From contig JAVHVN010000109.1 in NCBI GenBank assembly GCA_032160545.1, positions 5,723-69,722 of the forward strand: a DNA stretch of 64,000 nt. Reading direction: 5' to 3'. The stretch's first letter is position 1; each line of letters opens with the position of its first letter. Below, one piece after another: positions 42,428 through 49,490 of this stretch. The translations under genes were made by a program, and so were the position numbers. The stretch comes from DATGFB01 sp032160545. Its GTDB lineage: Bacteria > Actinomycetota > Actinomycetes > Mycobacteriales > Jatrophihabitantaceae. The notes under the pieces are model-generated. The model was given only the letters and a program-made list of their open reading frames with translations. It did no database searches and had not been told where the DNA came from.

Positions 42428-43027
42428 ATGAGCAGCGACGTGGTTGTCGGGTACGACGGGAGGCCGCGCTGCGCCTGGGCAGGCGCTGGCGACACCGCTT
42501 CCGTCGCCTACCACGACGAAGTCTGGGGCACACGCACCTATGACGAGCAGGCGATGTTTGAGGCCCTCACCCTCGGCGTGTTCCAGGTCGGGCTCAGCTG
42601 GTCGATCGTGTTCGGCAAGCGGGACGCGTTCAGAAGGGCATTCCACGACTTTGACGTCGCCAAAGTCGCGGCGATGACAAAGCGGGACGTCGACCGGCTC
42701 GTACGGGACGCCTCGATCATCCGCAACCATGCCAAGATCCAGGCCACGGTCGACAACGCACGAGCGATGATCTCTGCGTCGCCGAACCTCGCCGCGCTCG
42801 CGAAGTCGTATGAGATGACCCGCAAGCGAGCGCCACGGTCGCTCGCCGACCTACCGACGTCGACCCCGGGTGCAGCGGCGTTCGCCAAGCAGCTGAAGTC
42901 GCAGGGGTACCGCTTCGTGGGGCCGACAAGTGTCTACGCGTTCATGCAGAACGTTGGCGTGGTCAACGACCACGTCCACGGGTGCTTTCGCGCGACCGAC
43001 TACCGGTCCACGAGCTCGGGCCGTTGA
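42428..43027 (+). CDS. tag: DNA-3-methyladenine glycosylase I
   Basis: 199 residues, Tag family base-excision repair enzyme excising 3-methyladenine. Conserved RCAWAGAG, YHDEVWG, MFEALTLGVFQVGLSWSIVFGKRDAFRRAF, IIRNHAKI, GYRFVGPTSVYAFMQNVGVVNDHVHGCFR with the zinc-binding Cys/His set (Cys near residue 15, HVHGC). Divergent from the LuxR regulator with a 160-bp gap; no obvious operator there. Ends near a convergent F420-type reductase gene. Confidence 0.93.
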   Translation: MSSDVVVGYDGRPRCAWAGAGDTASVAYHDEVWGTRTYDEQAMFEALTLGVFQVGLSWSIVFGKRDAFRRAFHDFDVAKVAAMTKRDVDRLVRDASIIRNHAKIQATVDNARAMISASPNLAALAKSYEMTRKRAPRSLADLPTSTPGAAAFAKQLKSQGYRFVGPTSVYAFMQNVGVVNDHVHGCFRATDYRSTSSGR

Positions 43028-43053
43028 AAGCTGTGATCGTTCGCAAAGTGCCG

Positions 43054-43078
43054 AAGTCCCGCCGTTCGGCGGGTGACT
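43054..43078. terminator. Bidirectional hairpin terminator
   Basis: AAGTCCCGCC-GTTC-GGCGGGTGACTT: a perfect 6-bp CCCGCC/GGCGGG stem with a 4-nt loop, extended by AAGT/ACTT across a small internal loop, between convergent tag and the Ddn-like gene. Confidence 0.75.
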
Positions 43079-43080
43079 TG

Positions 43081-43521
43081 TCACGCAGGGCTGAGAACGA
43101 CGATCGGAATGGGGCGCGACGTGAGTCGCTGGTACGCGGCGTACCGCTGCTTGTTGTTCGCGTTCACGAGCTCCCAGAGTCGCGCGTAGTCGGCGTCGTC
43201 GGGCAGCACGATGCCTGCCGTCGCAGGCACGCGGCGAGTGCCGATCTGCGCCACCACCTTCGGATTCGCACGCACATTGTGGTACCAGCTGGGATTCCTC
43301 GAGCTTCCGCCGGCGGACGCCACGACGACATACCTTGGCCCGTCCCCTGCATATGTCAGGGAGTTCGTGCGTGCGGCGCCGGATCTGGCTCCGACGGTGT
43401 GCAGGAGCAGGGACGGGACGCCGAGCAGCCGGTGACCGATGCGACCGCCGGTGCGCGCGTAGATCCGCCCGTGCACCGCAAGGATGGTGTGGGTCAGCCG
43501 ACCGGCGAGAGTTGTAGGCAC
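43081..43521 (-). CDS. F420-dependent nitroreductase-family protein (Ddn-like)
   Basis: 146 residues. LLGVPSLLLHTVGARSGAARTNSLTYAGDGPRYVVVASAGGSSRNPSWYHNVRANP is a clear Ddn signature (GRSG...YVVVAS.GG....P.WYHNL). It probably reduces quinones or xenobiotics with F420H2. GTG 43521 is the best family start; upstream in-frame ATG 43656 adds a Cys/Arg-rich extension without support. It lies 54 bp from convergent tag. Confidence 0.85.
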   Translation of the reverse strand: MPTTLAGRLTHTILAVHGRIYARTGGRIGHRLLGVPSLLLHTVGARSGAARTNSLTYAGDGPRYVVVASAGGSSRNPSWYHNVRANPKVVAQIGTRRVPATAGIVLPDDADYARLWELVNANNKQRYAAYQRLTSRPIPIVVLSPA

Positions 43522-43723
43522 CGTGGAAGGGTAAGGCGGCGCCAGGCACGAGCGGCAAATACGCGAGGCGCGGTTTTGCTCGCCTCGGCTGGTGGCACCG
43601 CGGCTTTCGCGGCTGGGAACGGACGTGTGACTCGGTGCTCGCTGCATTGCCATCACGACCGTCGTCGAGGCGTGGATCGATGCTCTGGTCTACAAGCGGC
43701 ACAACGCGCGATCTGGTTCAGCC

Positions 43724-44308
43724 TCAGAGTGACGGACGCACCTCGTCGTCGAGGACGAGTTCGGCGATTCGTCGGGCGGTCCGGGCCGCCTCGGGTGCCG
43801 AGTCCATCTGCGCGTTCGCCACCGCGCCGTCGTAGAGCAGTACGAGGGCGTCGGCCAGTTGCTGCGGCTCAGCTACATCAACGGCGGTGGCGAGATCGAG
43901 GAACAGTGTGTGCACCCACGTTCGGAACGTCCTCGTCGCTTGTGCTTCGACGCTGTCCGGCGCGGCCTCACCGATGGAGTTCATGAAGGCGCAGCCGCGG
44001 TAGTCGGGCTCGGCGAACAGCGCGCCGAGTGCGTCGTAGACGGCCAGAATCCGCGCGCGTGGCTCGGTGTGTGCCGCGATGCCGGCCGCGACCCGCTCGG
44101 CCCACTTGCTGTGCCGATTGGTCAGGTATTCGCAGACGAGGTCGTCCTTGCCGGTGAACGAGTAGTAGAGCGAGCCCTTCGCGACCCCGGCCCGGGCGAT
44201 GACGCGGTCGATCCCGACCGAGCGGATGCCCTCGCTGTAGAACAGGTCGTCGGCCGCGGTGAGGATGCGTTCCTTGGCCGTCCTGCGGCGCTGCTCAGGC
44301 CTGGTCAC
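43724..44308 (-). CDS. TetR family repressor of the adjacent SDR operon
   Basis: 194 residues. HTH RRRTAKERILTAADDLFYSEGIRSVGIDRVIARAGVAKGSLYYSFTGKDDL, then a TetR_C ligand domain with CAFMNSIGEA. GTG 44308 is preceded by a minus-strand TATCGT -10 only 6 nt away, so translation is probably leaderless. It is divergent from the SDR gene at 44436; five TTAGAC/GTCTAA half-sites lie between. Confidence 0.88.
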   Translation of the reverse strand: MTRPEQRRRTAKERILTAADDLFYSEGIRSVGIDRVIARAGVAKGSLYYSFTGKDDLVCEYLTNRHSKWAERVAAGIAAHTEPRARILAVYDALGALFAEPDYRGCAFMNSIGEAAPDSVEAQATRTFRTWVHTLFLDLATAVDVAEPQQLADALVLLYDGAVANAQMDSAPEAARTARRIAELVLDDEVRPSL

Positions 44309-44330
44309 GCCCTCACGATAACCGACTGAT

Positions 44331-44414
44331 CTGTCTAAATAAAGTTGCAACACCTCTTGCCTATTTAGACAGAGCCGTCTAGCGTCGCCTGTAGTTAGAC
44401 GGTCCTGTCTAAAC
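44331..44414. promoter_or_regulatory. Cluster of TTAGAC/GTCTAA operators
   Basis: Perfect 11-bp inverted repeat CTGTCTAAATA (44331-44341) / TATTTAGACAG (44362-44372), a half-site CCGTCTAG (44375-44382), and the palindrome GTTAGAC-N6-GTCTAA (44394-44412). They cover the divergent promoter region, consistent with multiple TetR dimers. Confidence 0.8.
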
Positions 44415-44435
44415 AACGAACCGGAAGGTGAAGCC

Positions 44436-45182
44436 ATGACGACGCTGACCGCAACGACCACCGCCGCTGACTTGAACGGTCAGATCGCGCTGATCACCGG
44501 TGCTACCTCGGGGATCGGCAAGGCCGCCGCGCTCAAACTCGCCGAGCACGGCGCCACCGTGCTGGTGCACGGTCGCGACGCCGTCCGCGGCACCCAGGTC
44601 GTCGACCAGATCGAGAAGGCCGGCGGCAACGCGCGATTCGTGGCCGCCGACCTGAGCGATCCCGCCGACATCACGCACCTCGCTGGCGAGATCGGGCGCA
44701 TCGACATCCTGGTCAACAACGCAGGCACATCCTGGTTCGGCCCGAGCAGCGAACTCGACGCTCCCACCTACGACCGGCTCTTCGACGGCAACGTCCGCTC
44801 CGCCTACCTGCTCACCGCCGCCCTCGCGCCGGCCATGGCCGAGAACGGTGGGGGAGTGATCATCAACCTGTCGAGCATGGTCGCCACGGTTGGGATCGCG
44901 CAGGCCGCGGCGTACAGCGCGACCAAAGCCGCGCTCACGGCCATGACCCGATCGTGGGCCGCCGAATACGGCGCCAGCGGTGTACGGGTCAACGCTGTCG
45001 CGCCCGGCCCGGTCTTCACCGAGGGCGCGAAGAGCACCGATGCCTTGGCCAAGACGACCCTGCTCAACCGAGGTGCCCAACCCGAAGAGATCGCCGAAAC
45101 GATCGCCTTCCTGGCCTCACCGCGCGCCACGTACATCACCGGCGCCACCATCGCAGTCGACGGCGGCCGCACTGCCATCTGA
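44436..45182 (+). CDS. SDR family oxidoreductase under TetR control
   Basis: 248 residues. Cofactor motif TGATSGIG, NNAG, catalytic Ser in NLSSMVA, and YSATK; C-terminal SPRATYITGATIAVDGGRTA is typical of glucose/ribitol-type SDRs. GAAGGTGAAGCC precedes the ATG. It forms a short operon with the VOC-family and DUF427 genes (41 bp and a 4-base overlap). Likely a detoxification or carbonyl-reduction cassette induced by a TetR ligand. Confidence 0.9.
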   Translation: MTTLTATTTAADLNGQIALITGATSGIGKAAALKLAEHGATVLVHGRDAVRGTQVVDQIEKAGGNARFVAADLSDPADITHLAGEIGRIDILVNNAGTSWFGPSSELDAPTYDRLFDGNVRSAYLLTAALAPAMAENGGGVIINLSSMVATVGIAQAAAYSATKAALTAMTRSWAAEYGASGVRVNAVAPGPVFTEGAKSTDALAKTTLLNRGAQPEEIAETIAFLASPRATYITGATIAVDGGRTAI

Positions 45183-45222
45183 CGTCAGCATCGTTGAGCT
45201 CATCACAGACAGGTAGACGATC

Positions 45223-45597
45223 ATGACCAGAACCACCGCACTTGGCATCAGTTTCGACGCCCATGACGCGGCAAAGGTGGCGCAGTTCTGGGCCGACACC
45301 CTGGGACGCCGGGTTGCCGACGGCGCGGATGCACACGACGCTGTCGTCCTCCCGAGCGACCTGGTGGACGCCGGACCGCGCCTGGCGTTTCATCAAGTGC
45401 CCGAGGGCAAGACCGTCAAGAACCGCGTGCACCTCGACCTCGCCACCGAAGACCTCGACGGCGAAACGGCGCGGCTGACCGGACTCGGCGCCACCGTCGT
45501 GAACACCATCTCCGGCCAAGCACGCTGGATCACCTTCGCCGACCCCGAAGGCAACGAGTTCGATCTCGTCCGCGATGAGAAGCAGGGTGAACGATGA
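45223..45597 (+). CDS. VOC/glyoxalase-superfamily protein
   Basis: 124 residues. VOC fold with FDAHDAAKVAQFWADTLG, a conserved HQVPEGKTVKNRVHLDLATEDLDGETARL and FADPEGNEFDLV, the pattern of the 'glyoxalase-like' actinobacterial family. The His and Glu positions (RVHLDL, NEFDL) are where VOC enzymes bind metal. Substrate unknown. Its stop overlaps the next ATG (ATGA). Confidence 0.87.
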   Translation: MTRTTALGISFDAHDAAKVAQFWADTLGRRVADGADAHDAVVLPSDLVDAGPRLAFHQVPEGKTVKNRVHLDLATEDLDGETARLTGLGATVVNTISGQARWITFADPEGNEFDLVRDEKQGER

Positions 45598-45989
45598 CGA
45601 ACGAAATCAAACCGATCAAGGTCCCGGACGTGGCACACCCGATCACGATCGACGCCGACACGTCACGGGTCGTCGCCCGCGTCGGAGACACCGTCGTCGC
45701 CGACACTAGTGAGGCAGTCACGCTGCGTGAGGCCGGGTACGCGCCGGTCTACTACCTCCCGCTGAGCTCCGTCGTCCCGGGAATCCTGCGGCCAAGCTCG
45801 AACGAGACCTATTGCCCGTACAAGGGCGATGCCTCCTACTACGACATCGTGCTGCCCGGCGGCGAGACGCTCGTCGACGCCGTCTGGACCTACCGCACGC
45901 CGTACCCGGCAGTCGAGACCATCGCGGGCCGCGTCGCCTTCTACACCGACCGGGTCCAGATCAAGGCAGAGGCGGACGGAAAGAGGTGA
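45594..45989 (+). CDS. DUF427 family protein
   Basis: 131 residues. DUF427 pattern: VVARVGDTVVADTSEAVTLREAGYAPVYYLPLSSV, ETYCPYKGDASYYDIV, and WTYRTPYPAVETIAGRVAFYTDRV. The family has a compact beta fold, occurs widely in actinobacteria, and has no defined reaction. Translationally coupled to the VOC gene. Confidence 0.88.
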   Translation: MTNEIKPIKVPDVAHPITIDADTSRVVARVGDTVVADTSEAVTLREAGYAPVYYLPLSSVVPGILRPSSNETYCPYKGDASYYDIVLPGGETLVDAVWTYRTPYPAVETIAGRVAFYTDRVQIKAEADGKR

Positions 45990-46104
45990 TCGACGGCCCA
46001 GTGCAGCGCCGCTGGCCCTGGCGCAGGCGCGCGTCGTGATCACCGACCGGTGAAACGCACCGCTGAAGCCCGCCCCACCATCACCACCTGCATCCCGTTC
46101 TCCG

Positions 46105-46359
46105 TCAAAGTCTCGACCCGAGCTCTGCGTACTCCTCGACGCGGGGGACGGCCGTCCTCGGCATCCTGCGAGGCGAGGCGGGCCGTGCCATCAGGACGAA
46201 AATGGCGAGCACGGTGACCACGTCCGGCGTGCGAAAGATCTCGTGCGGGTAGAGCAGTGTCCGCCAGCCCTGTGCGGCGGTGATCACCGTGAGCAGCAGC
46301 AGCGGTGCGTCGACGACCGTGCGGATCCGCGCCGCAGCGACGCACGCGGCGCTGATCAT
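46105..46359 (-). CDS. Possible small membrane protein or fragment (84 aa)
   Basis: The 504-bp gap between the DUF427 gene and the glycosyltransferase holds only this frame. It encodes one or two hydrophobic stretches (VVDAPLLLLTVITAAQGWRT and DVVTVLAIFVLMARPAS) with polar ends, starting ATGATCAGC at 46359 after CCAGG. It looks like a piece of a larger membrane protein. No family recognised. Confidence 0.35.
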   Translation of the reverse strand: MISAACVAAARIRTVVDAPLLLLTVITAAQGWRTLLYPHEIFRTPDVVTVLAIFVLMARPASPRRMPRTAVPRVEEYAELGSRL

Positions 46360-46493
46360 CCTGGTTCGTGAGCGGTTCCGGCCGGTTCCGCCCGCGTCCG
46401 TGACCGGCTAAGCGACGAGTAGCTCGGCTGACACGCCCGCCGACAGCGCGGCCAGCGGGATCGCCGGGCAGAGAACTACATCTGTTTTCCCGT

Positions 46494-48098
46494 TTACCTG
46501 ACTTGTCCGCCAGCTGCGTCGGCGAAGCGGATAACGTCGAGCCCAGGTGGACCGACCGACGTCACGACGAGCGCTGGGTCGGCGAGCGCTTCGGTCCAGC
46601 ATCGCGACTCAGCGGTGTTCACGTGGGTTCGGATGAGCCACAACTGCGCCGCGGGTCGCCCCGACATTCGCTGCAGTCCGGCGGACAGCCCAGCGCTGAC
46701 TTGCGCGCAGGCGCGGCCGCTCAGCGCGACGATATCGGACTGCTCCGGGTAGGTGACGAAGTACTGCAGCGGGCCGGCGACGGCGGAGTGTTGGATCGAA
46801 GGCTTGTCGTTTCGCCAGTAGTACCCGAACGCATAGCTGCTCGAGCTGTTGACCACGATGACGTCACCGGGTGCGCGATGGCGATCGACGTACGCAATTT
46901 GTTGCGCCGGGTCCTCCGCTGGCACCGTCTGAGTCCGGGCGTAGTTGGCGCCGTGGATCGTCAGCGCGACCGCCGCGGCGAGTGCCAGCGCGATCGCTCC
47001 GAATGCGTGGATCCAGCGGCTCAACGCCACGCCGATACTGACGACACCGATGCCCGCGACAACCGCGAACACGACGAACAGAAACGTGCTGGTGCGTTCG
47101 TCGAGGTACGGATACTTCCTCAGCGCCGAGACGATGGGCATTTCGACGAACAGCAGGCACACGGCCAGTGCCGTCGCGGGCCGGGCCAGGCGTGCGATCG
47201 TCACGACGCCGGCTATCACGAGAGGCGCGGCTAACCAGATCGGACCGAGGCCGAGGTACTGCTCGATTGCGTGCCACCGCCACGACAGGAAGTGTCGGAC
47301 TCCCGACCCTCTCGCAAAGTAGTAGTTGCGCCAGTAGTAGGTGAGCGCGGGCACGATGCCGCGCGCGTCCCACACCTCGTAGACGGTCAACATGCCGGCC
47401 AGCGCCACGCCGCCCGCGACGGCCGCCTCGAGTGCGGTGCGCCAGGACCGGCGCCACAACTGAACCGCGACGAGTGCGACGAACGCCGCCGCGCCGACGA
47501 AGGCGGTGGTGTGGCTGAAGAGCATTCCGACGGCGATGACGCCGGCCAGCAGGCCGAGGTGGAGACGCGACCACTGCCGCTCGACGCGGGACGTGAGCGT
47601 CAGCACCACCAGGGCGAATGCAGCATCCGCCGTGTACTGCTTGAGGTCGTTGCGCACCAACATGGCGGGATTCATCAATACGGCGTACGCGCAACCGAGA
47701 CCGGCGCCGACCGCCAGCGTGCGACGGTTCCAGCCCAGTCCGCTGGCCAGCGTGTACCCGGCTACGACCGCACCCGCGGCGAAGACGAGGGGCAGCAAGC
47801 GAAGACCTTCCGGCCCGCCGAACGGGAACAGGCGCAGGAGGACGGTCCAGCCGATGGGCGTGGACGCCGTAGTGCTCGCCACGTCGCTGATCGGAAATCG
47901 AGTGGTGACCGCCACCCAGCTCTCGTCGTTCCAGAACGACTGCGAGAGCATCCGCCCTACGTCATGTGCGAGCAGGACCGACGCCGCCACGACGGCAACC
48001 ATCAGCCGTTCGATCGTCACAACGCGACCAACACCGTGAATAACGCCTGCTGCGGCGGTTCGAGTGCTCACGTAACGGACTGCGCCCGGAACGCTCAC
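46494..48098 (-). CDS. Polytopic GT-C fold glycosyltransferase (GT39/ArnT-like)
   Basis: 534 residues with about 11-12 membrane helices. The first extracytoplasmic loop has FWNDESW with the acidic pair Asp58/Glu59 found in GT39/PMT-type enzymes that use polyprenyl-phosphate sugars. C-terminal soluble domain (about 410-534). GTG 48098 gives the longest form; later starts at 48020 (GTG) and 48002 (ATG) are possible. The start codon overlaps a possible TGA of the upstream GT2 remnant, the pattern of a former GT2-GT39 operon. Acceptor unknown. Confidence 0.72.
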   Translation of the reverse strand: MSVPGAVRYVSTRTAAAGVIHGVGRVVTIERLMVAVVAASVLLAHDVGRMLSQSFWNDESWVAVTTRFPISDVASTTASTPIGWTVLLRLFPFGGPEGLRLLPLVFAAGAVVAGYTLASGLGWNRRTLAVGAGLGCAYAVLMNPAMLVRNDLKQYTADAAFALVVLTLTSRVERQWSRLHLGLLAGVIAVGMLFSHTTAFVGAAAFVALVAVQLWRRSWRTALEAAVAGGVALAGMLTVYEVWDARGIVPALTYYWRNYYFARGSGVRHFLSWRWHAIEQYLGLGPIWLAAPLVIAGVVTIARLARPATALAVCLLFVEMPIVSALRKYPYLDERTSTFLFVVFAVVAGIGVVSIGVALSRWIHAFGAIALALAAAVALTIHGANYARTQTVPAEDPAQQIAYVDRHRAPGDVIVVNSSSSYAFGYYWRNDKPSIQHSAVAGPLQYFVTYPEQSDIVALSGRACAQVSAGLSAGLQRMSGRPAAQLWLIRTHVNTAESRCWTEALADPALVVTSVGPPGLDVIRFADAAGGQVR

Positions 48099-48321
48099 GG
48101 ACGAGAATCAAAAGCGCCTCGACGCCGTCGCGCCAGGTCAGCTTCCTACCGGCTTCGCGCGAGCACGTCTGATACGAGATCGGGACCTCGAACGGCTGCA
48201 GCCCTCGGCGCAGTAGCCCGCCGGCTATCTCGGCCTCCATCCCCAAGCCCTTCTCCCGAATGTCGAGGGTGCAGTAAAGATCGGCAGGTACGAGCTTGAA
48301 GCAGGTCTCAAGGTCGCTGAT
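48091..48321 (-). pseudogene. 3' fragment of a GT2 (dolichol-phosphate mannosyltransferase-like) gene
   Basis: About 77 residues matching the C-terminal part of polyprenyl-phosphate glycosyltransferases: ISDLETCFKLVPADLY, GLGMEAEIAGGLLRRGLQPFEVPISY, SREAGRKLTWRDGVEALLILV. The N-terminal GT-A domain with DxD is missing and the sequence upstream of 48330 turns AT-rich and unrelated. Without a start it is a pseudogene. A one-base shift near its end would put it in frame with a TGA overlapping the GT39 start. Confidence 0.75.
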
Positions 48322-48487
48322 CGAACATATATCATATGAATAGCGCATTGGCACCGACCACGCGATCCTGACTGCCCCCACCGCCCGACCAGCGGCATAG
48401 AAAGACGTTCTGCGTGTCGATGCAGGACGTAGGACGTGTGGGGCTCAGAAACCTCGGCCCTCCCGTGTTTGCGGGGTTCGGCACGCG

Positions 48488-48616
48488 GTGCCCGAGTTCC
48501 ACGCGGTGCGTTGCGGGCACTCGCCGGAGCAGGTCGTGCGCAAGTTGGCGCAGGCCGATCGGATGCTGGGCGAGGGCAAGGACGTCGCCGACGTCTGCCG
48601 CGAACTGCTTAGCTGA
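48488..48616 (+). mobile_element. Fragment of IS3-family transposase OrfA
   Basis: 42 codons containing HSPEQVVRKLAQADRMLGEG then KDVADVCRELLS before a stop. This is the front of the helix-turn-helix OrfA of IS3-family elements (SPEQIVRKL...GKDVAAVCRELQVS). The rest, including OrfB with its DDE catalytic residues, is missing. No terminal inverted repeats can be set. It lies 165 bp from the broken GT2 gene, so insertion followed by decay is likely. Confidence 0.7.
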
Positions 48617-48769
48617 CCCGCTTTCACGCACCGGTCGGCGAGGCAGAAGTGGGTATCAGCGCTACCAATCTGCCGCCTAATTTGCATCTATCTAACCTTC
48701 GTACGTGTGCACCGCAGGCGCTCACGTGCTCGCTCAATCGGAGTACCACCGCCCTATGCACGAACACCG

Positions 48770-49051
48770 TCACGGGGCGCGGTAGGCATCAGCCCGCGGC
48801 ATGATCGCCAGTACCGTGACGGTTCGCGCGTGTTCGTCGATTCGGTAGATGATGCGGTAGGTGCCGCGCCGGGCGCTATGCCGGTCGTGGAGAGGTTCGT
48901 GCACTGGTTTACCGACACGCTGCGGGTTGTCGAGTAGCGGGCCGACGATAAACTCGTATGCCGCGAAGGCGACGGCTTCGGGCAGCGTGTCGGCGAGTTG
49001 GCGCCTGGCGGCGGGCGCGATGACCAGGTGGCATCGATCGAGCTCGGTCAC
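48770..49051 (-). CDS. RelE-type toxin
   Basis: 93 residues, RelE/ParE fold: HLVIAPAARRQLADTLPE, IVGPLLDNPQRVGKPVHEPL, HSARRGTYRIIYRIDEHARTVTVLAIMPRADAYR. RelE toxins are ribosome-dependent mRNA endonucleases; the C-terminal Arg and Tyr match. GTG start overlaps the antitoxin stop (GTGA). Confidence 0.88.
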   Translation of the reverse strand: MTELDRCHLVIAPAARRQLADTLPEAVAFAAYEFIVGPLLDNPQRVGKPVHEPLHDRHSARRGTYRIIYRIDEHARTVTVLAIMPRADAYRAP

Positions 49052-49341
49052 GCGGGCGGGCGGCGGCGCCGATGCATCGCTTCGGCGAGTTGCTCTTCGG
49101 ACTCGCCTTCGCCGCGGGCGATCTCGGCCTCGGCCTCGGCGAGGTGACGCATCGTCTCGGCGTCGGACAGAATCGCGATGGTCTCTTCCAACGCCTCGAT
49201 GTCGTCGACTGCCAGCAGGACCGCGGACGGGCGGCCGTGGACCGTGACCGTCACGCGCTCATGGTGGGAGTTCACTCGGCCGACCAGTTCGGACAGATGG
49301 GCCTTGACCTCGGCCAGCGGCAACATCGACGTCATGGTCAT
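49048..49341 (-). CDS. Phd/YefM-type antitoxin
   Basis: 97 residues. N-terminal DNA-binding part MLPLAEVKAHLSELVGRV, then HERVTVTVHGRPSAVLLAVDDIEALEETIAILSD, the standard Phd/YefM sequence, and an acidic helical C-terminus (AEAEIARGEGESEEQLAEAMH) that would wrap the toxin. ATG 49341 or 49335 starts it. It precedes the toxin in the same transcript. Confidence 0.88.
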   Translation of the reverse strand: MTMTSMLPLAEVKAHLSELVGRVNSHHERVTVTVHGRPSAVLLAVDDIEALEETIAILSDAETMRHLAEAEAEIARGEGESEEQLAEAMHRRRRPPA

Positions 49342-49490
49342 AAGTATGACCAGAACGGGAGGGTGTTCGCAATGCGGATATCGGCGTCTCCGCAACTCGA
49401 CGGGCTCAAGCAGCGGTGCACCGGTGCCGCTGCCGGCCCGTTCGAGCTGGACGCCTGCGCCTGGGCCGCGACCGGTCGTGTTGGGACGAT

